Assembly: GCA_947623455.1 (NCBI GenBank)
Contig: OX392536.1
Span: 8,117,282 to 8,181,281, forward strand
Length of the DNA: 64,000 nucleotides
From: Mimachlamys varia
Lineage: Eukaryota > Mollusca > Bivalvia > Pectinida > Pectinidae
Direction: 5' to 3'
A model generated the notes under the pieces. It saw nothing but the letters and a program-made list of their open reading frames with translations, was not told where the DNA came from and made no database searches. Both the position numbers and the translations under genes were made by a program. Below, one piece after another: positions 1 through 12,740 of this stretch (positions are counted from its first letter, which is position 1; each line of letters begins with the position of its first letter).

Positions 1-816
1 AAATTTAAGCGCTAACACAGAAAATTGTAAAATATGATTTATTAGAGTGAACATATATTAAATATCTTAAAATGTACATTAGTTAGGTTTAGGGTATATG
101 TTATTAGTTACAGAAGCAAAATACATTTCAAGGACAAATTCAATGGACATCAGAAGAAAAACGTGATAAAAATACAAGTATACCGCTCTGCCGTCTTGTA
201 ACAGAAGTTTGAACGTCTTTTTAAGGGTTTGCCGAACAATGTTGCCAGACCCTTATATTTAACACAGTTTTTAATGTCGAAATTATTTTGTTTGTCACCG
301 ACTTCAAAGGATTACTTATATTGTACTTCAATACGCAGATCAAACCCAGACTCGCAAAGTGGAATTGCATGAATGTATCAGTACGGATGGATGGATGTAT
401 GTCACACTCCCAATTTATATTACACCATCATTTCATATCAACATTCCTCTAAAGACGATACTATCCATACACATTTTCAGGAATAGGAATATGCCCACAC
501 CACTTTCATATATCACAAAGACATGTAAACGAGCGTTTTGTGAAAACACGCGTTTTTGGTAATATACTCGTATATACATTTATATATCGATGAGACTCAC
601 ACCACTTTAATATATCACAAAGACATGTAAACGAGTGTTTTGTGAAAACACTCGTTTTTGGCAATATACTCGTATATACATATATATATCGATGAGACTC
701 AAACACCGCATTGCATGCGATTATGTATAAATCAAAGACATAATATTATCATTATTTTAAAAATGCGCATAGTATCGCTGTTTTCATATGATGTATTTTT
801 TTTTATTTCCCCACAG
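1..816. other. AT-rich upstream or intron DNA, no gene
   Basis: No coding frame or RNA gene is supported here. Apart from the 102-bp duplication listed separately, I see only AT-rich sequence with short chance frames. A pyrimidine-rich run and CAG at its right end form the acceptor of the next exon. Confidence 0.5.
496..699. repeat. 102-bp tandem duplication carrying a hairpin
   Basis: Two head-to-tail copies (496-597 and 598-699) differ at only a few bases. Each has an inverted repeat around GTG. In the second copy the arms 629-641 and 645-657 are perfectly complementary over 13 bp; in the first copy two mismatches break the pairing. Short frames on both strands here are by-products of the duplication. 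Confidence 0.8.
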
Positions 817-920
817 GGTGAACTGAATCGTTTGTGACTCATACACTATCCTAATCAGACGACACAAGGACTTCTAAAATGTACAACAAGGGAGGGAAAT
901 CTACCTAATCGATGTGTAAG
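817..920 (+). other. Candidate 5'UTR exon of the Roc GTPase gene
   Basis: A pyrimidine run ending CCCCACAG precedes position 817 and a consensus donor GTGAGT starts at 921. All three frames of the 104-nt segment contain stops, so if it is an exon it is untranslated. It is the nearest upstream exon-like segment to the start exon at 3024. No promoter or transcription start was identified. Confidence 0.35.
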
Positions 921-3023
921 GTGAGTTATATTAACGCAATTTTTTTTGCTGTTTGTTACACGTTAATATGTAGGGTATGGAGATCGTGACATCCTGTCTC
1001 AATTTATTCGGATTAATAGTAAAATATTTTCTCTGTTAGTATTTTATAACAATTTATGAGGAAGGGTTTTAGGGGCGTTAAGCGTTTTTTCCTGATCCTG
1101 ACTCGAAATTTAAACCTATAACCTCGATTACTGGTTGATCATAATTATGAAAGGAAGATCACAAGCATACTTTTTGTACTTAAATAAAACTTTACTTATA
1201 CACATTGTATTCATTCCTGGCTACACATATATGTATTAAAATATGTATTATCCTAACGTGTCATTTATTAGATTATTACACCTTCGTATATTACTTGTGT
1301 CCGTATGCACATGTATTTACTACATATATCACAGAGAGGTGTATCACACTTATATTTACTGGTCAAAGAAGTAATGTCAATATTTACTGAATCCTTACAA
1401 ACGTTTATTTTTAGGATACGAACGTTATTTAGAGCACGGAAGAAATCCCAACAGTGTAGGCAAAACCGTATCACAAAGAAACTTTAAACAATCACTTAAC
1501 ATGAAAATGATATGAGATATACAAAGATATGATTTAAGTAATTTAAAAATAAAATAAGCTCTTCGGCTAGCGTTGGCGAAGGCAGAATTAACAATGAGTT
1601 TATTGATGTGCGCTGAGTTCACTATGTGTGCGAACAGCGACAAGGGCAATGGATATCCAGGGAAAACTGAAGGACTCCCACAACTAAATAATTTACTCTA
1701 TGTTATTACTAAGCTGTCGAGCTAATAACTTTAATATTTGAAGTTCAACACTAGTGACAACTGCCTAGATTCACAGATACATACATGACCAAGGCTTCAA
1801 AGGGCATTTTATGAGGAGTTTACAGGCATTTTAGCTCGCTACATGCGTCTGCTTCGGACAACCGGAAATTTACATGTCAAACCTATGAAATTGGACGGGA
1901 ACACCCTCTGACTTTTGACCCCATCTCAATCCGCCATCACATATCAAAATCTATCAAAAGTATATATTTTGGTAAAGTTAAATATCTATTGATTTCATTC
2001 AATTCAGAATAGGTCAACAATTACCTATTTCAATTGCTCAGAATCACTGTACTTAGCCGGAACAAATTTTCTGTAGAGACTAAAAAAGCATGAAACACTT
2101 CGTGATAGGCTGATTTAGTTGTGTGAGTCCTGAAGCATAAAGATGCTGAAGTCGAACAAACAGAATGACGATTCTTCCAAAGACGATAATTGAGTTTTAG
2201 CGTGCATGTTAGCTTACGAAATTTCTAAGTAAATAGTTAGTTAATATTTGTTTATGACAATTTATAATCATAATTTAATGGAAGCGAAATGGCGTAAGTA
2301 TTACCAATTCCACTTAATTTGTTATAATGGTTTCTCTGCATTGTTACTTTTTGAGAATTGATCAAAACGAATCCTGGCCATTTAAATCAGTCCTACTAGA
2401 TTTCATCAAGTTACATCGGACAGGGCCTAACCTACTACATCACGGTTGGTGTACCGTCACTCTCGTATCATTAGCTTCCCTCTTTAAAAAAAACTACTGA
2501 GGAATCAAACGATATAGGTTAAATAATCTGAAGTATTTATCATGGATGTAAAGCATAGACAAAAACAAAAACGCAAAAAAGCCAGGATAATATATACATG
2601 TATTGTGGATGTCATCGTGTAAGCCATTCGAAAATATCTTGTTTTAGTTCAATAGATGTTCCTGCAGATTGGTGGTTTAACAACGGAGTAGTACATCTTT
2701 TGCTCTGTAGAATTTGTATTCCGAAATTTATGTTAAAGAACATACTAGATAAAATATTAACAAACTGCAATTCATATATACATAAATAATGAAAAATGTT
2801 AAAATTATTTAATAGATAACTTTAAGCTGAGATTCAGACCGTTATTTTTATGATTCAGTTTTCTATCTCCTTTCATATTAATTTAAACATTAATGTTCAA
2901 TTCATGAATTGCAATACATTCTATTACAGAACCTACGTATACGTGTCTATCAGAAAAAACAGCTATAATAATCCCTATCATACTCAATTAAGAAATACAT
3001 TTAATTTTTATTATGTTTTCTAG
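921..3023. other. Candidate intron, no features seen
   Basis: AT-rich sequence without a convincing exon, RNA gene or transposon end. A short open frame near 2598-2789 has no codon-usage or splice support. It lies between a GTGAGT donor (921) and a TTTTCTAG acceptor (ends 3023). Confidence 0.35.
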
Positions 3024-3085
3024 ATGGCGTCCACCAGACAAGCTGCGAGACTACCGAAATTTAAGTAAAATGGCGTCTAATTTTT
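3024..3085 (+). CDS. Start exon of Roc GTPase gene, with uORF
   Basis: The exon follows TATGTTTTCTAG and ends at a GTAAGT donor (3086). The proposed start ATG at 3070 has A at -3 and G at +4 and encodes MASNF plus one base (phase 1), which fits the phase-1 acceptor of the P-loop exon at 29624. Summing all proposed exons (16+312+258+134+410 nt) keeps the frame open, the main support for this start. A complete 14-codon upstream ORF (3024-3068) also begins ATGGCGTC and stops one base before the main ATG, so it could dampen translation or impose re-initiation. The use of this start is inferred. The intron that follows is 26.5 kb and filled with the tandem array. An alternative is that the GTPase starts from another, unseen exon. 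Confidence 0.5.
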
Positions 3086-3900
3086 GTAAGTGTTTCCTAT
3101 TCACGTTGATCCGTTTTTGGTTTCCCGGCAGTATTACCTATTAGATTTGTAAGTTGTAAGTCAAAAGAATCCCTATTGATAAAGTTCTGCCACTTTAGAT
3201 TTTATTAATGATGTCGGCTAGGGCCGTACCTAGCACCAAACTAATAAAATATGTCTCTCTTATCATAAGAAGCTCATTTCTCTAAACGATATTCAGGAAT
3301 ATAAGGAAATAGTCTATACAATTTAAAACATTTATCAACTATTTTGGCATAGACAAAATTAAACTCTAAAAAGGCCAAAATATTATTTAATGAGGATGTC
3401 GTCGTGTAAATCCTTGTTTTTTCTGCACTCTACATTTGCACATTACGACTGCAAAAGCGTCAACAAAATAATATTCCGAACTCAAAATATTGGGAAGTAT
3501 ATACACAAGAAAAGTAGCACAAAATGAATACAGCTCATATAATCAAACATTCTGATGCAGGCTCCCTGATGAAAAAGCTTTTTATACGTGCCATCTTCTC
3601 AATAAAATGTGATATTCAAACGTTCACAATTAGACAGACATTTGTTTTTTAGAAAACTTATTTGTTATATGTAGTTGTTTCATTATCTATTTATTTATTT
3701 ATTGTTTGAAACAGTTCGGGATTCATTAAAGCCCTAACAAATATTTATAAGAGTCAGTACTTATATATATATATATATCAAAACGCTATAGGCGTTTTCC
3801 TGATCGATTTTTGTGATGTTATAGTGTGTGATGATGCAAAATAAGTGTTTTATTCGAATGTTTCTTGGCTGAATAATATATATGACCGGCTTATAATAAA
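3086..3900. other. Left part of first coding intron
   Basis: AT-rich DNA with a short TA run near 3762-3779 and no gene. The repeat homology of the array becomes recognisable from about 3900. Confidence 0.5.
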
Positions 3901-4937
3901 ATGATTAGCTTTAATCTTCAAAACAATTAACTCTGTTAATATTAAAATGGTTACTTATCCTTGTCTCGAATAATCAGAACAGTATTAAGACATTTGTAAT
4001 ATATTTCACCAGATAATAACCTTCTACATTGTAATAATATGTAATGATCATTTTAATCATTTATAGGATGCTGCAAACTATTTTGTTGTATTAAATTCAC
4101 ATTTACATCTATATAAACATTGATTATTTTGCTGCATCTAACTTAATTATTTTGAATGAGTATACTTGTGTCAATCATACCCAGCTTTACAACGACAACA
4201 GTATTTGTTATTCCTTTCAGAACTGTCACTAGGTAGTTACTAATAAAAATAATATTTATTTCGAACGCCTAAGCGGCGCAAAGCGCCGCAGGGTTTTGAT
4301 CTGTATACACTTTGTGCATTTCCGGTGCTTTCCAATGCGTGAAAGCCTTCTAAGAATTTGAGGCCGCATACTGCCTACATAATCTAATGTAACGGTATAC
4401 ATCATAATTTCATAAAAGCAAATAGCCATTGCAGTGGGGATATCCAAACAACTAAGTAGTATATCCACACATTTAAATGTTTCATTTTTAATATTTTCCA
4501 AATAAAACGGATCGTTTCGTTTCACTTCCTCGGATTTAAAATTCCAACGAAACAACGGTAGAATAAATGGTTGTGTAACTGCATCTTGGTAATACAAATT
4601 GTTGACTCATCCCTGCCTGAAATGTTTCTATTTATTAGCCAACGGAGAGTTGAAAAATGCTCATGTATTCTGTGATGAAGTTCTTTTATACCACACATCA
4701 AACAGCATGCTAACCGAAAGAAACAAATTGACAATTATAAGATAAATCAAAAGCTTTCAATTTCCGAAAAAATGATATTGTTTTCCTTTAGTTCATTTCT
4801 AAATGTTCATAGCTTCAATGATCTTGTTTAATTAGCATAACAATTAAATATGTTGATATTTACGTGGTTCATTTTCCTTTGGTCCAGTGATTTTAAAATC
4901 ATTAAAGTTATCAGTAATTGTTACAATAATAAATGTT
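3900..4937 (+). repeat. Array unit 0, partial
   Basis: Only the right part of a unit is recognisable. Acceptor AG (4065-4066) precedes a frame with Cys codons at 4069-4074 and 4084-4089 (CC-x3-CC), stop TAA 4114-4116. No signal-like exon precedes it. The sequence is strongly diverged from the central units. Confidence 0.5.
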
Positions 4938-6345
4938 ATGATGTTTATCCTTTCCTTTTTCATTTCCCCCCTGGTTCCTGTGGTATTAGCAATAGTTGGA
5001 GTTAGTTAAGAAATATTTTTATTCTTCCTAATAGTGATTTTTTACATTACCTTAACTATACACTTCAATTAATGTTCAAAGCATATCTTACTTAAATATT
5101 TGGACTGAATTAATTAAATCAATCATTTAACATTTCAAAACGACAACATTCTTTAAAAGTCTACTTAAAATAACCAACGGGAAAACTCTAAAAAAAAAGA
5201 AGATTATATTTTTTTACATAATGAAGTGTTTTTATGCCATATTTAATATAGTGTGTAAGTTGCAAGACAAATACATAACAAGTATCAGCTATATCAATCG
5301 CTTTCATATCTGCAACAAAATCCACTGTCAATTGTTGTAGCATTTCTAAATGTCAATTGCTTAAATGGTCTTGTTTAAGGATCTTCTCTTGTGAAAAGTC
5401 AAAATTTTGTAACGACTAACTTTTTTCTGATATTCGTTTTTGAAAAAAAAAGAGTCCATTGCATAGTAGAAAATGCAAAAAAGAAATATATGGTAGTGAA
5501 CTCGATTTTTTGCTATACTCTGTCAGAGATACCAAAATGAGCAAAACACGTGATCTATGTGAAATATGCTGTTTTGGCCAATTGCAGGACAATTTCATTC
5601 AATATCTTCCAGGTTTGTGATCAGATATGTATGATTGCTTGCAGGATTGACAAAAATAGTATTTTCTTACAATTTATAAATTAAAAAAAATAATTTTAGC
5701 AACAAAGTTTGCTTAGATTTTTTGCAGATCAAAATGAAATGGGTTTCTCACTCTAAATCCCTGACAAGAAATAAACAATGAATAAATTATGTTGGCGAAT
5801 CATACACAAATGCACAACGACAGCATTTTTTTAAAAGTCAATATAGATTAGCCAACTAGCAATCTCTAAAAGGAAAGTATATTTTGTTTTATGTAATAAA
5901 GTGCATTTACACCATATATGAAATCAATGTGTCAGTGCAAGAGACTTTATTGACAAGTATCAGATGAATCAAATACTTTCATTCCTGAAAAAATCCACAT
6001 TATCTACACGTTGCATCATTTCTAAATGTTCATAGCTTAAATGGTTTTGTTTAATCAGTATAACAATTAAATGTGTTAAAATGTATATGGTTGATTTTAT
6101 CTTGTCTCTATAAGCTGATCATTATTTGGACATTTGTGATAGATATCACCAGCCTATCAGCTACTGTGTTATAGTTATATATGTATGTAATGATCATTTT
6201 ACATCATTTACGGGATGCTCCATACTTTATTTGCAGAAATAAATGTCACATTTACGGACATTTCTTTTGCTGCACAATGGAATTTATCCAATGATTTTTA
6301 AATCATTGAAGTTAATCAGTAATTGTTACAATTGTATTTGAAATA
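4938..6345 (+). repeat. Array unit 1, decayed, about two unit lengths
   Basis: The signal-like frame 4938-4998 is intact and hydrophobic, but the donor has become GAGTTA. The second island at 6214 is preceded by GG instead of AG and carries TGC TCC in place of paired Cys codons. The middle contains a degenerate intron block around 5880-5970 homologous to other units. Confidence 0.5.
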
Positions 6346-6982
6346 ATGTGTATTTTTTTCATTTTTATCTCCTCCTGGTTCCTGTGGATATATCAATAGT
6401 TGGTAAGCAATAAATTTGTTCTTTTTTAGTGTTTGTCTACACTACCTTAGCTTAACTGATATTGAAAACACATCTCATTTAAATATCTGTGATGAATATA
6501 AATGTATCAATTATACTCAGGTTTACAATGACAACATCTTTTATAAATCATTTTAATAGCCAACGGAGTCTTTAAAAAAGATGCTCATTTATTATGTGAT
6601 AAAGTTCTTATATACCATATATCAAACAGTATGCTACCGAAAGAAAATATACAAACAAATATAATATGAATTAAAAGCTTTCAATTTCCGCAAATAAAAT
6701 TATATTGTCTTCATTTTCTATCATTTCTAAATGGACAAATGCTTATATATCACCAGCCTAGAAGCTACTGTGTTGTTATATATATACCATCAGCTACTGT
6801 GTTGTAGTTATATCTGTATGTAATGATCAGTTTAAATCATTTGTAGGACGCTACATACTTCCTTGTTGTAATAAAGTTCACATTTACATCTATACGAATA
6901 TTTCTTTTACTACACAAGGTATTTGATCGATTGATTTTTTAATCATTATAGTTGATCAGCAATAGTTACAATTATTAATGAT
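6346..6982 (+). repeat. Array unit 2, frameshifted signal exon
   Basis: The signal-like segment 6346-6402 is 4 nt short and hits an in-frame TAG before its GTAAGC donor (6403). The second island starts at 6847 after TTTGTAG and encodes Arg-Tyr where other copies have Cys-Cys. Confidence 0.5.
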
Positions 6983-8054
6983 ATGATGTTTAATCTTTCC
7001 TTTTTCATGTCCTCCCTGGTTCCTGTGGCAATATCAATAGACGGTAAGTAAAAATTTATTCCTTTTAGAAGTGATTGTTTACACTACCTTAATTATACAT
7101 TTCAATTGATGCTGAAAACACGTATAACTTTCATATTTTTTATTAATACAATTGTATCAATTGTACTCAGAATAAAAACGATAACATTCTTTATAAAATA
7201 TTTTAATATATACAACGGAGAGTCTTTAAAAAAAGAAAACATGTTCATTTATTATGTGATGAAGTTTTTTATACCATACATTAAACATTTTGCTTCACGA
7301 AGGAAAAAGTTATAAACAGCTATAATATACATCAATAGCTTTCAATTTCGCAAAACATAAGATAATGTCTTTCTTTTGTATCATTTCTAAATGTTCATGG
7401 CATAAATGGTTATGTTTTATTAGTATAACAATTAATTATGTTGATATGTATATGCTTTATTTCGTTTGTCTGGATAATCTGAACATTATTTGGAAATGTG
7501 TTATATATATAACTAGCCTATCCGATACTGTGTTGTAGTTATATATGTATGTAATGATCATTTTGCATCATTTATAGGATGCTGCATTCTTCCTTGTTGC
7601 AATAAAGTTCACATTTCCATATATTAAACAGTGTGTGAATTGCAAGGCAAATAATCAATAATTATCAGATATATTAATCGCTTTCATTTCCGAAACCAAA
7701 ATCAAATATCTACTATTGTATCATTTCTAAATGTTCTTTGTATAAATTGTCTTGTTTAGTCGGTATAACAATTATTTGTGTCAATATATATATATATGGT
7801 TTATTTTCCGTTGTCACTATGATCTGATTAATATTTGGACATTTGTTATATAAATACCATCAGCTACTGTGTTGTAGTTATATCTGTATATAATGATCAG
7901 TTTACATCATTTATAGGACGCTACATACTTCCTTGTTGTAAAAGAGTTCACATTTACATCTATACCAACATTTCTTTTACTACACAAGGTATATGATCCA
8001 TTGATTTTTAAATCATTAAAGTTAATATCAGAAATTGTTACAATTATTAATGAT
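6983..8054 (+). repeat. Array unit 3, intact pair plus extra acceptor island
   Basis: Signal-like exon 6983-7043 (20 codons plus G), donor GTAAGT at 7044. The acceptor ends at 7577; the frame 7578-7627 has Cys pairs at 7580-7585 and 7595-7600 (CC-x3-CC) and stops at TAA 7625. This island runs directly into the intron block of another subtype, so a second acceptor island (7917, Arg-Tyr type) follows without a signal exon: a fused or deleted unit. Spliced 7043 to 7578, the frame stays open, about 36 residues. Confidence 0.6.
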
Positions 8055-8773
8055 ATGATGTTTAATCTTTTCTTTTTCATCTCCTCCCTGGTTCCTGTGG
8101 CAATATCAATAGACGGTAAGTAATATTGTTTTCCTTTTAGAAGTGATAGTTTACACTATATTAATTATAAATTTCAATTGATGTTGAAAACACATCTAAC
8201 TTTCATATGTTTGATTAATACAATTGTATCAATTGTACTCAGAATAAAAACGATAACATTCTTTATAAAATATTTCAATATCTAACGGAGAGTCTTTAAA
8301 AAAGAAAACACGTTCATTTATTATGTGCTGAAGTTTTTGATACCATACATTAAACAGTTTGCTTCTCGAAGGAAAACGTTATAAACAACTATAATATACA
8401 TCAATAGCTTTCAATTTCGCAAAACATGATAATGTCTTTCTTTTGTATCATTTCTAAATGTTCATGGCATAAATGGTTATGTTTAATCAGTATAACAATT
8501 AATTATGTTGATATTTATATGCTTTATTTTCGTTTGTCTCAATAATCTAAACATTATTTGGAAATGTGTTATATATATAACCAGCCTATCAGATACTGTG
8601 CTGTAGTTATATATGTATGTAATGATCATTTTACATCATTTATAGGATACTGCATACTTTCTTGTTGCAATAAAGTTCACATTCACCGACATTTCGTTTG
8701 CTGTACAATGGATTTGATCCCATGATTTTTATATCAATAAAGTTAATTAAAGATTGTAACAATTATTAACGAT
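8055..8773 (+). repeat. Array unit 4, intact pair with five Cys codons
   Basis: Signal-like exon 8055-8115 with GTAAGT at 8116. Acceptor AG 8644-8645; frame 8646-8725 has one Cys (8651), a pair (8663-8668), a second pair (8699-8704) and stop TGA 8723. The base pattern suggests an ancestral first pair whose first Cys is now Tyr (TAC). AATAAA at 8736-8741 follows 11 nt after the stop. The next unit's ATG is only about 48 nt beyond the stop. Confidence 0.6.
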
Positions 8774-9497
8774 ATGATGTTTATTCTTTCCTTTTTCATC
8801 TACTCTCTGGTTCCTGTGGATATACCAATAGTTGGTAAGTAATAAATGTGTTCTTCGTTTAAGTGAATATTTACACTAAACTAACTATGCATTTGAACTG
8901 ATGTTGAAAGCATAGCTTACTTAAATATTTGAGATGGATATAATTGTGGCAATCATCAAAATTTTCACAACGACAACATTCTTAAGGAGTCAATTTAGAA
9001 TAGACAACGCTCAATCTATAAAAACAAAGATTATATTTTTATTATCAAATAAATTGCTGTAGTACCATATATTAAACAGTGTGTGAATTGCAAGACAAAT
9101 AACCAATAATTAACATATATGTTAATCGCTTTCATTTCCGAAACAAAAATCAAATGTCTACTATGGATCATTTCTAAATGTTCTTTGTATAAATTGTCTT
9201 GTTTAGTCGGTATAACATTTAATTGTGTCAATATATATACGGTGTATTTTCCTTTGCCTCTTTGATCTAATTAATATTTGGACATTTGTTATACATAAAC
9301 CATCAGCTACTGTTTTGTAGTTATATCTGTATGTAATGATCAGTTTACATCATTTATAGGACGCTATATAGTTCCTTGTTGTAAAAAAGTTCACATTTAC
9401 ATCTATACGAACATTTCTTTTACTACACAAGGTATTTGATCCATTGATTTTTAAATCATTAAAGTTAATATCAGAAATTGTTACAATTATTAATGAT
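8774..9497 (+). repeat. Array unit 5, intact pair, two-Cys island
   Basis: Signal-like exon 8774-8834 with GTAAGT at 8835. The island begins at 9360 after TTTATAG and encodes Arg-Tyr at the first cysteine site, keeps the central Cys pair, and stops at a TGA about 80 nt in. Confidence 0.55.
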
Positions 9498-10573
9498 ATG
9501 ATGTTTAATCTTTTCTTTTTCATCTTCTCCCTGGTTCCTGTGGGAATACAAATAGACTGTAAGTAATATTGTTTTCCTTTTAGAAGTGATTGTTTACACT
9601 ACATTAATTATACATTTCAATTGATGTTGAAAACACATCTAACTTTCATATTTTTGATTAATACAATTGTATCAATTGTATTCAGAATAAAAACGATAAC
9701 ATTCTTTATAAAATATTTTGATATCCAACGGAGAGTCTTTAAAAAAGAAAACATGTTCATTTATTATGCGCTGAAGTTTTTGATACCATACATTGAACAG
9801 TTTGCTTCACGAAGGAAAACGTTATAAACAACTATAATATACATCAATAGCCATCAATTTCGCAAAACATGATACTGTCTTTCTTTTGTATCATTTCTAA
9901 ATGTTCATGGCATAAATGGTTATGTTTTATTAGTATAACAATTAATTATGTTGATATGTATATGCTTTATTTCGTTTGTCTCAATTATCTAAACATTATT
10001 TGGAAATGTGTAATATATATAACCAGCCTATCCGATACTGTGTTGTAGTTATATATGTACATGTATGTAATGATCATTTTGCATCATTTATAGGATGCTG
10101 CATTCGTCCTTGTTGCAATAAAGTTCACATTTCCATATATTAAACAGTGTGTGAATTGCAAGACAAATAATCAAAAATTATCAGATATATTAATCGCTTT
10201 CATTTCCGAACCAAAATCAAATATCTACTATTGTATCATTTCTAAATGTTCTTTGTATAAACTGTCTTGTTTAGTCGGTATAACAATTATTTGTGTCAAT
10301 ATATATATATATATATGGTTTATTTTCCGTTGTCACTATGATCTGATTAATATTTGGACATTTGTTATATAAATACCATCAGCTACTGTGTTGTAGTTTT
10401 ATCTGTATATAATGATCAGTTTACATCATTTATAGGACGCTACATACTTCCTTGTTGTAAAAAAGTTCACATTTACATCTATACCAACATTTCTTTTACT
10501 ACACAAGGTATATGATCCATTGATTTTTAAATCATTAAAGTTAATATCAGAAATTGTTACAATTATTAATGAT
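9498..10573 (+). repeat. Array unit 6, joint would create a stop
   Basis: Signal-like exon 9498-9558 ends in T before GTAAGT. Spliced to an island starting GA this creates a TGA codon at the joint. Islands at 10094 (CC-x3-CC, stop at TAA) and 10436 (Arg-Tyr type); a long, fused unit like unit 3. Confidence 0.55.
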
Positions 10574-11292
10574 ATGATGTTTAATCTTTTCTTTTTCATC
10601 TCCTCCCTGGTTCCTGTGGCAATATCAATAGACGGTAAGTAATATTGTTTTCCTTTTAGAAGTGATAGTTTACACTATATTAATTATAAATTTCAATTGA
10701 TGTTGAAAACACATCTAACTTTCATATGTTTGATTAATACAATTGTATCAATTGTACTCAGAATAAAAACGATAACATTCTTTATAAAATATTTCAATAT
10801 CTAACGGAGAGTCTTTAAAAAAGAAAACATGTTCATTTATTATGTGCTGAAGTTTTTGATACCATACATTAAACAGTTTGCTTCTCGAAGGAAAACGTTA
10901 TAAACAACTATAATATACATCAATAGCTTTCAATTTCGCAAAACATGATAATGTCTTTCTTTTGTATCATTTCTAAATGTTCATGGCATAAATGGTTATG
11001 TTTAATCAGTATAACAATTAATTATGTTGATATTTATATGCTTTATTTTCGTTTGTCTCAATAATCTAAACATTATTTGGAAATGTGTTATATATATAAC
11101 CAGCCTATCAGATACTGTGCTGTAGTTATATATGTATGTAATGATCATTTTACATCATTTATAGGATACTGCATACTTTCTTGTTGCAATAAAGTTCACA
11201 TTCACCGACATTTCGTTTGCTGTACAATGGATTTGATCCCATGATTTTTATATCAATAAAGTTAATTAAAGATTGTAACAATTATTAATGAT
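10574..11292 (+). repeat. Array unit 7, intact pair
   Basis: Signal-like exon 10574-10634 plus GTAAGT. The island at 11165 has the one-plus-two-pairs Cys pattern of unit 4. Near-identical to unit 4, offset 2519 bp. Confidence 0.55.
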
Positions 11293-12012
11293 ATGATGTT
11301 TATTCTTTCCTTTTTCATCTACTCTCTGGTTCCTGTGGATATACCAATAGTTGGTAAGTAATAAATGTGTTCTTCGTTTAAGTGAATATTTACACTAAAC
11401 TAACTATGCATTTGAACTGATGTTGAAAGCATAGCTTACTTAAATATTTGAGATGGATATAATTGTGGCAATCATCAAAATTTTCACAACGACAACATTC
11501 TTAAGGAGTCAATTTAGAATAGACAACGCTCAATCTATAAAAACAAAGATTATATTTTTATTATCCAATAAATTGCTGTAGTACCATATATTAAACAGTG
11601 TGTGAATTGCAAGACAAATAACCAATAATTAACATATATGTTAATCGCTTTCATTTCCGAAACAAAAATCAAATGTCTACTATGGATCATTTCTAAATGT
11701 TCTTTGTATAAATTGTCTTGTTTAGTCGGTATAACATTTAATTGTGTCAATATATATACGGTGTATTTTCCTTTGCCTCTTTGATCTAATTAATATTTGG
11801 ACATTTGTTATACATAAACCATCAGCTACTGTTTTGTAGTTATATCTGTATGTAATGATCAGTTTACATCATTTATAGGACGCTATATACTTCCTTGTTG
11901 TAATAAAGTTCACATTTACATCTATACGAACATTCTTTCCTTCACTATGTATTTGATCGATTGATTTTTAGATCGTTATAGTTGATCAGCAATTGTTACA
12001 TTTATTAATGAT
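11293..12012 (+). repeat. Array unit 8, intact pair, two-Cys island
   Basis: Signal-like exon 11293-11353 plus GTAAGT. The island at 11879 is of the Arg-Tyr type with a changed tail. Near-identical to unit 5. Confidence 0.55.
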
Positions 12013-12740
12013 ATGATGTTTAATCTTTCCTTTTTCATCTCCTCCCTGGTTCCTGTGGCAATATCAATAGACTATAAGTAATCATTTATTCTTTTTAGAA
12101 GTGATTTTACACTACATTAATTATACATTTCAATTGAAGTTGAAACACATCTCATTTTCATATTTTTGATCAATACAATTGTATCAATTGTACTCAGGTT
12201 TACAACCATAATATTCTTTATAAATTATTTTAATATCTAACGGAGAATCTTTAAAAAAAGAAAACATGCTCAGTTATGATGAGATTAAGTTATTTTATAC
12301 CATACATTAAAAACAATTAAACAGTACCTACACGAAAGAAAACAATATTGACAATTATAACATACATGAATAGCTTTCAATTTCACAAAAAAATGATATT
12401 GTCTTCCTTTGTATTATTTCTGAATGTTCATAGCTTTAATGGTCTTGTTTGATTAGTATAAGAATTAATTGTGTTGATGTTTATATAGTTTACCTTGCTT
12501 TGTCCCGATTATCTTATCATTATTTGGACATTTGTTATTTGAATAACCAGCCTATCAGCTACTGTGTTGTAGTTATATATGTATGTAATGATCATTTTAC
12601 ATCATTTACAGGATGCTCCATACTTTTTCTTGCAATAAAGTTCACATTTACGGACATTTTGTTTGCTGCACAATGAATTTGATCTTATGATTTTTAAATC
12701 ATTTAAGTTAATATCAAAAATTGTTACAATTATTAATGAT
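12013..12740 (+). repeat. Array unit 9, donor lost
   Basis: The 61-nt signal-like frame 12013-12073 is open but the donor reads ATAAGT. The island at 12612 follows TTTACAG; a 1-nt deletion puts its cysteine codons out of frame (TGC TCC, then a shifted frame). Confidence 0.55.

Noticed and set aside
8646..8834. A single 189-nt coding exon from acceptor to donor, symmetrical phase 1
   Set aside because: The frame has TGA and TAA stops between the Cys island and the ATG in the copies inspected.
9031..9231. Identical 66-codon minus-strand frames recurring at 9031, 11550, 19499, 23454 and 25943 as a conserved protein family
   Set aside because: They sit in near-identical block duplicates, so identity reflects recent copying; older units do not keep the frame.
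9621..9827. 68-codon plus-strand frames just after the signal exons (7106, 9621, 12858, 22601) as genes
   Set aside because: They lie in the presumed intron, copies differ by indels that change the frame (7106 against 9621), and many units lack them.
12001..12080. Palindromic TGATTTTTAAATCA between units as a conserved promoter element
   Set aside because: The symmetry is lost in many units (TGATTTTTATATCA, TGATTTTTAGATCA), so no constraint is evident.
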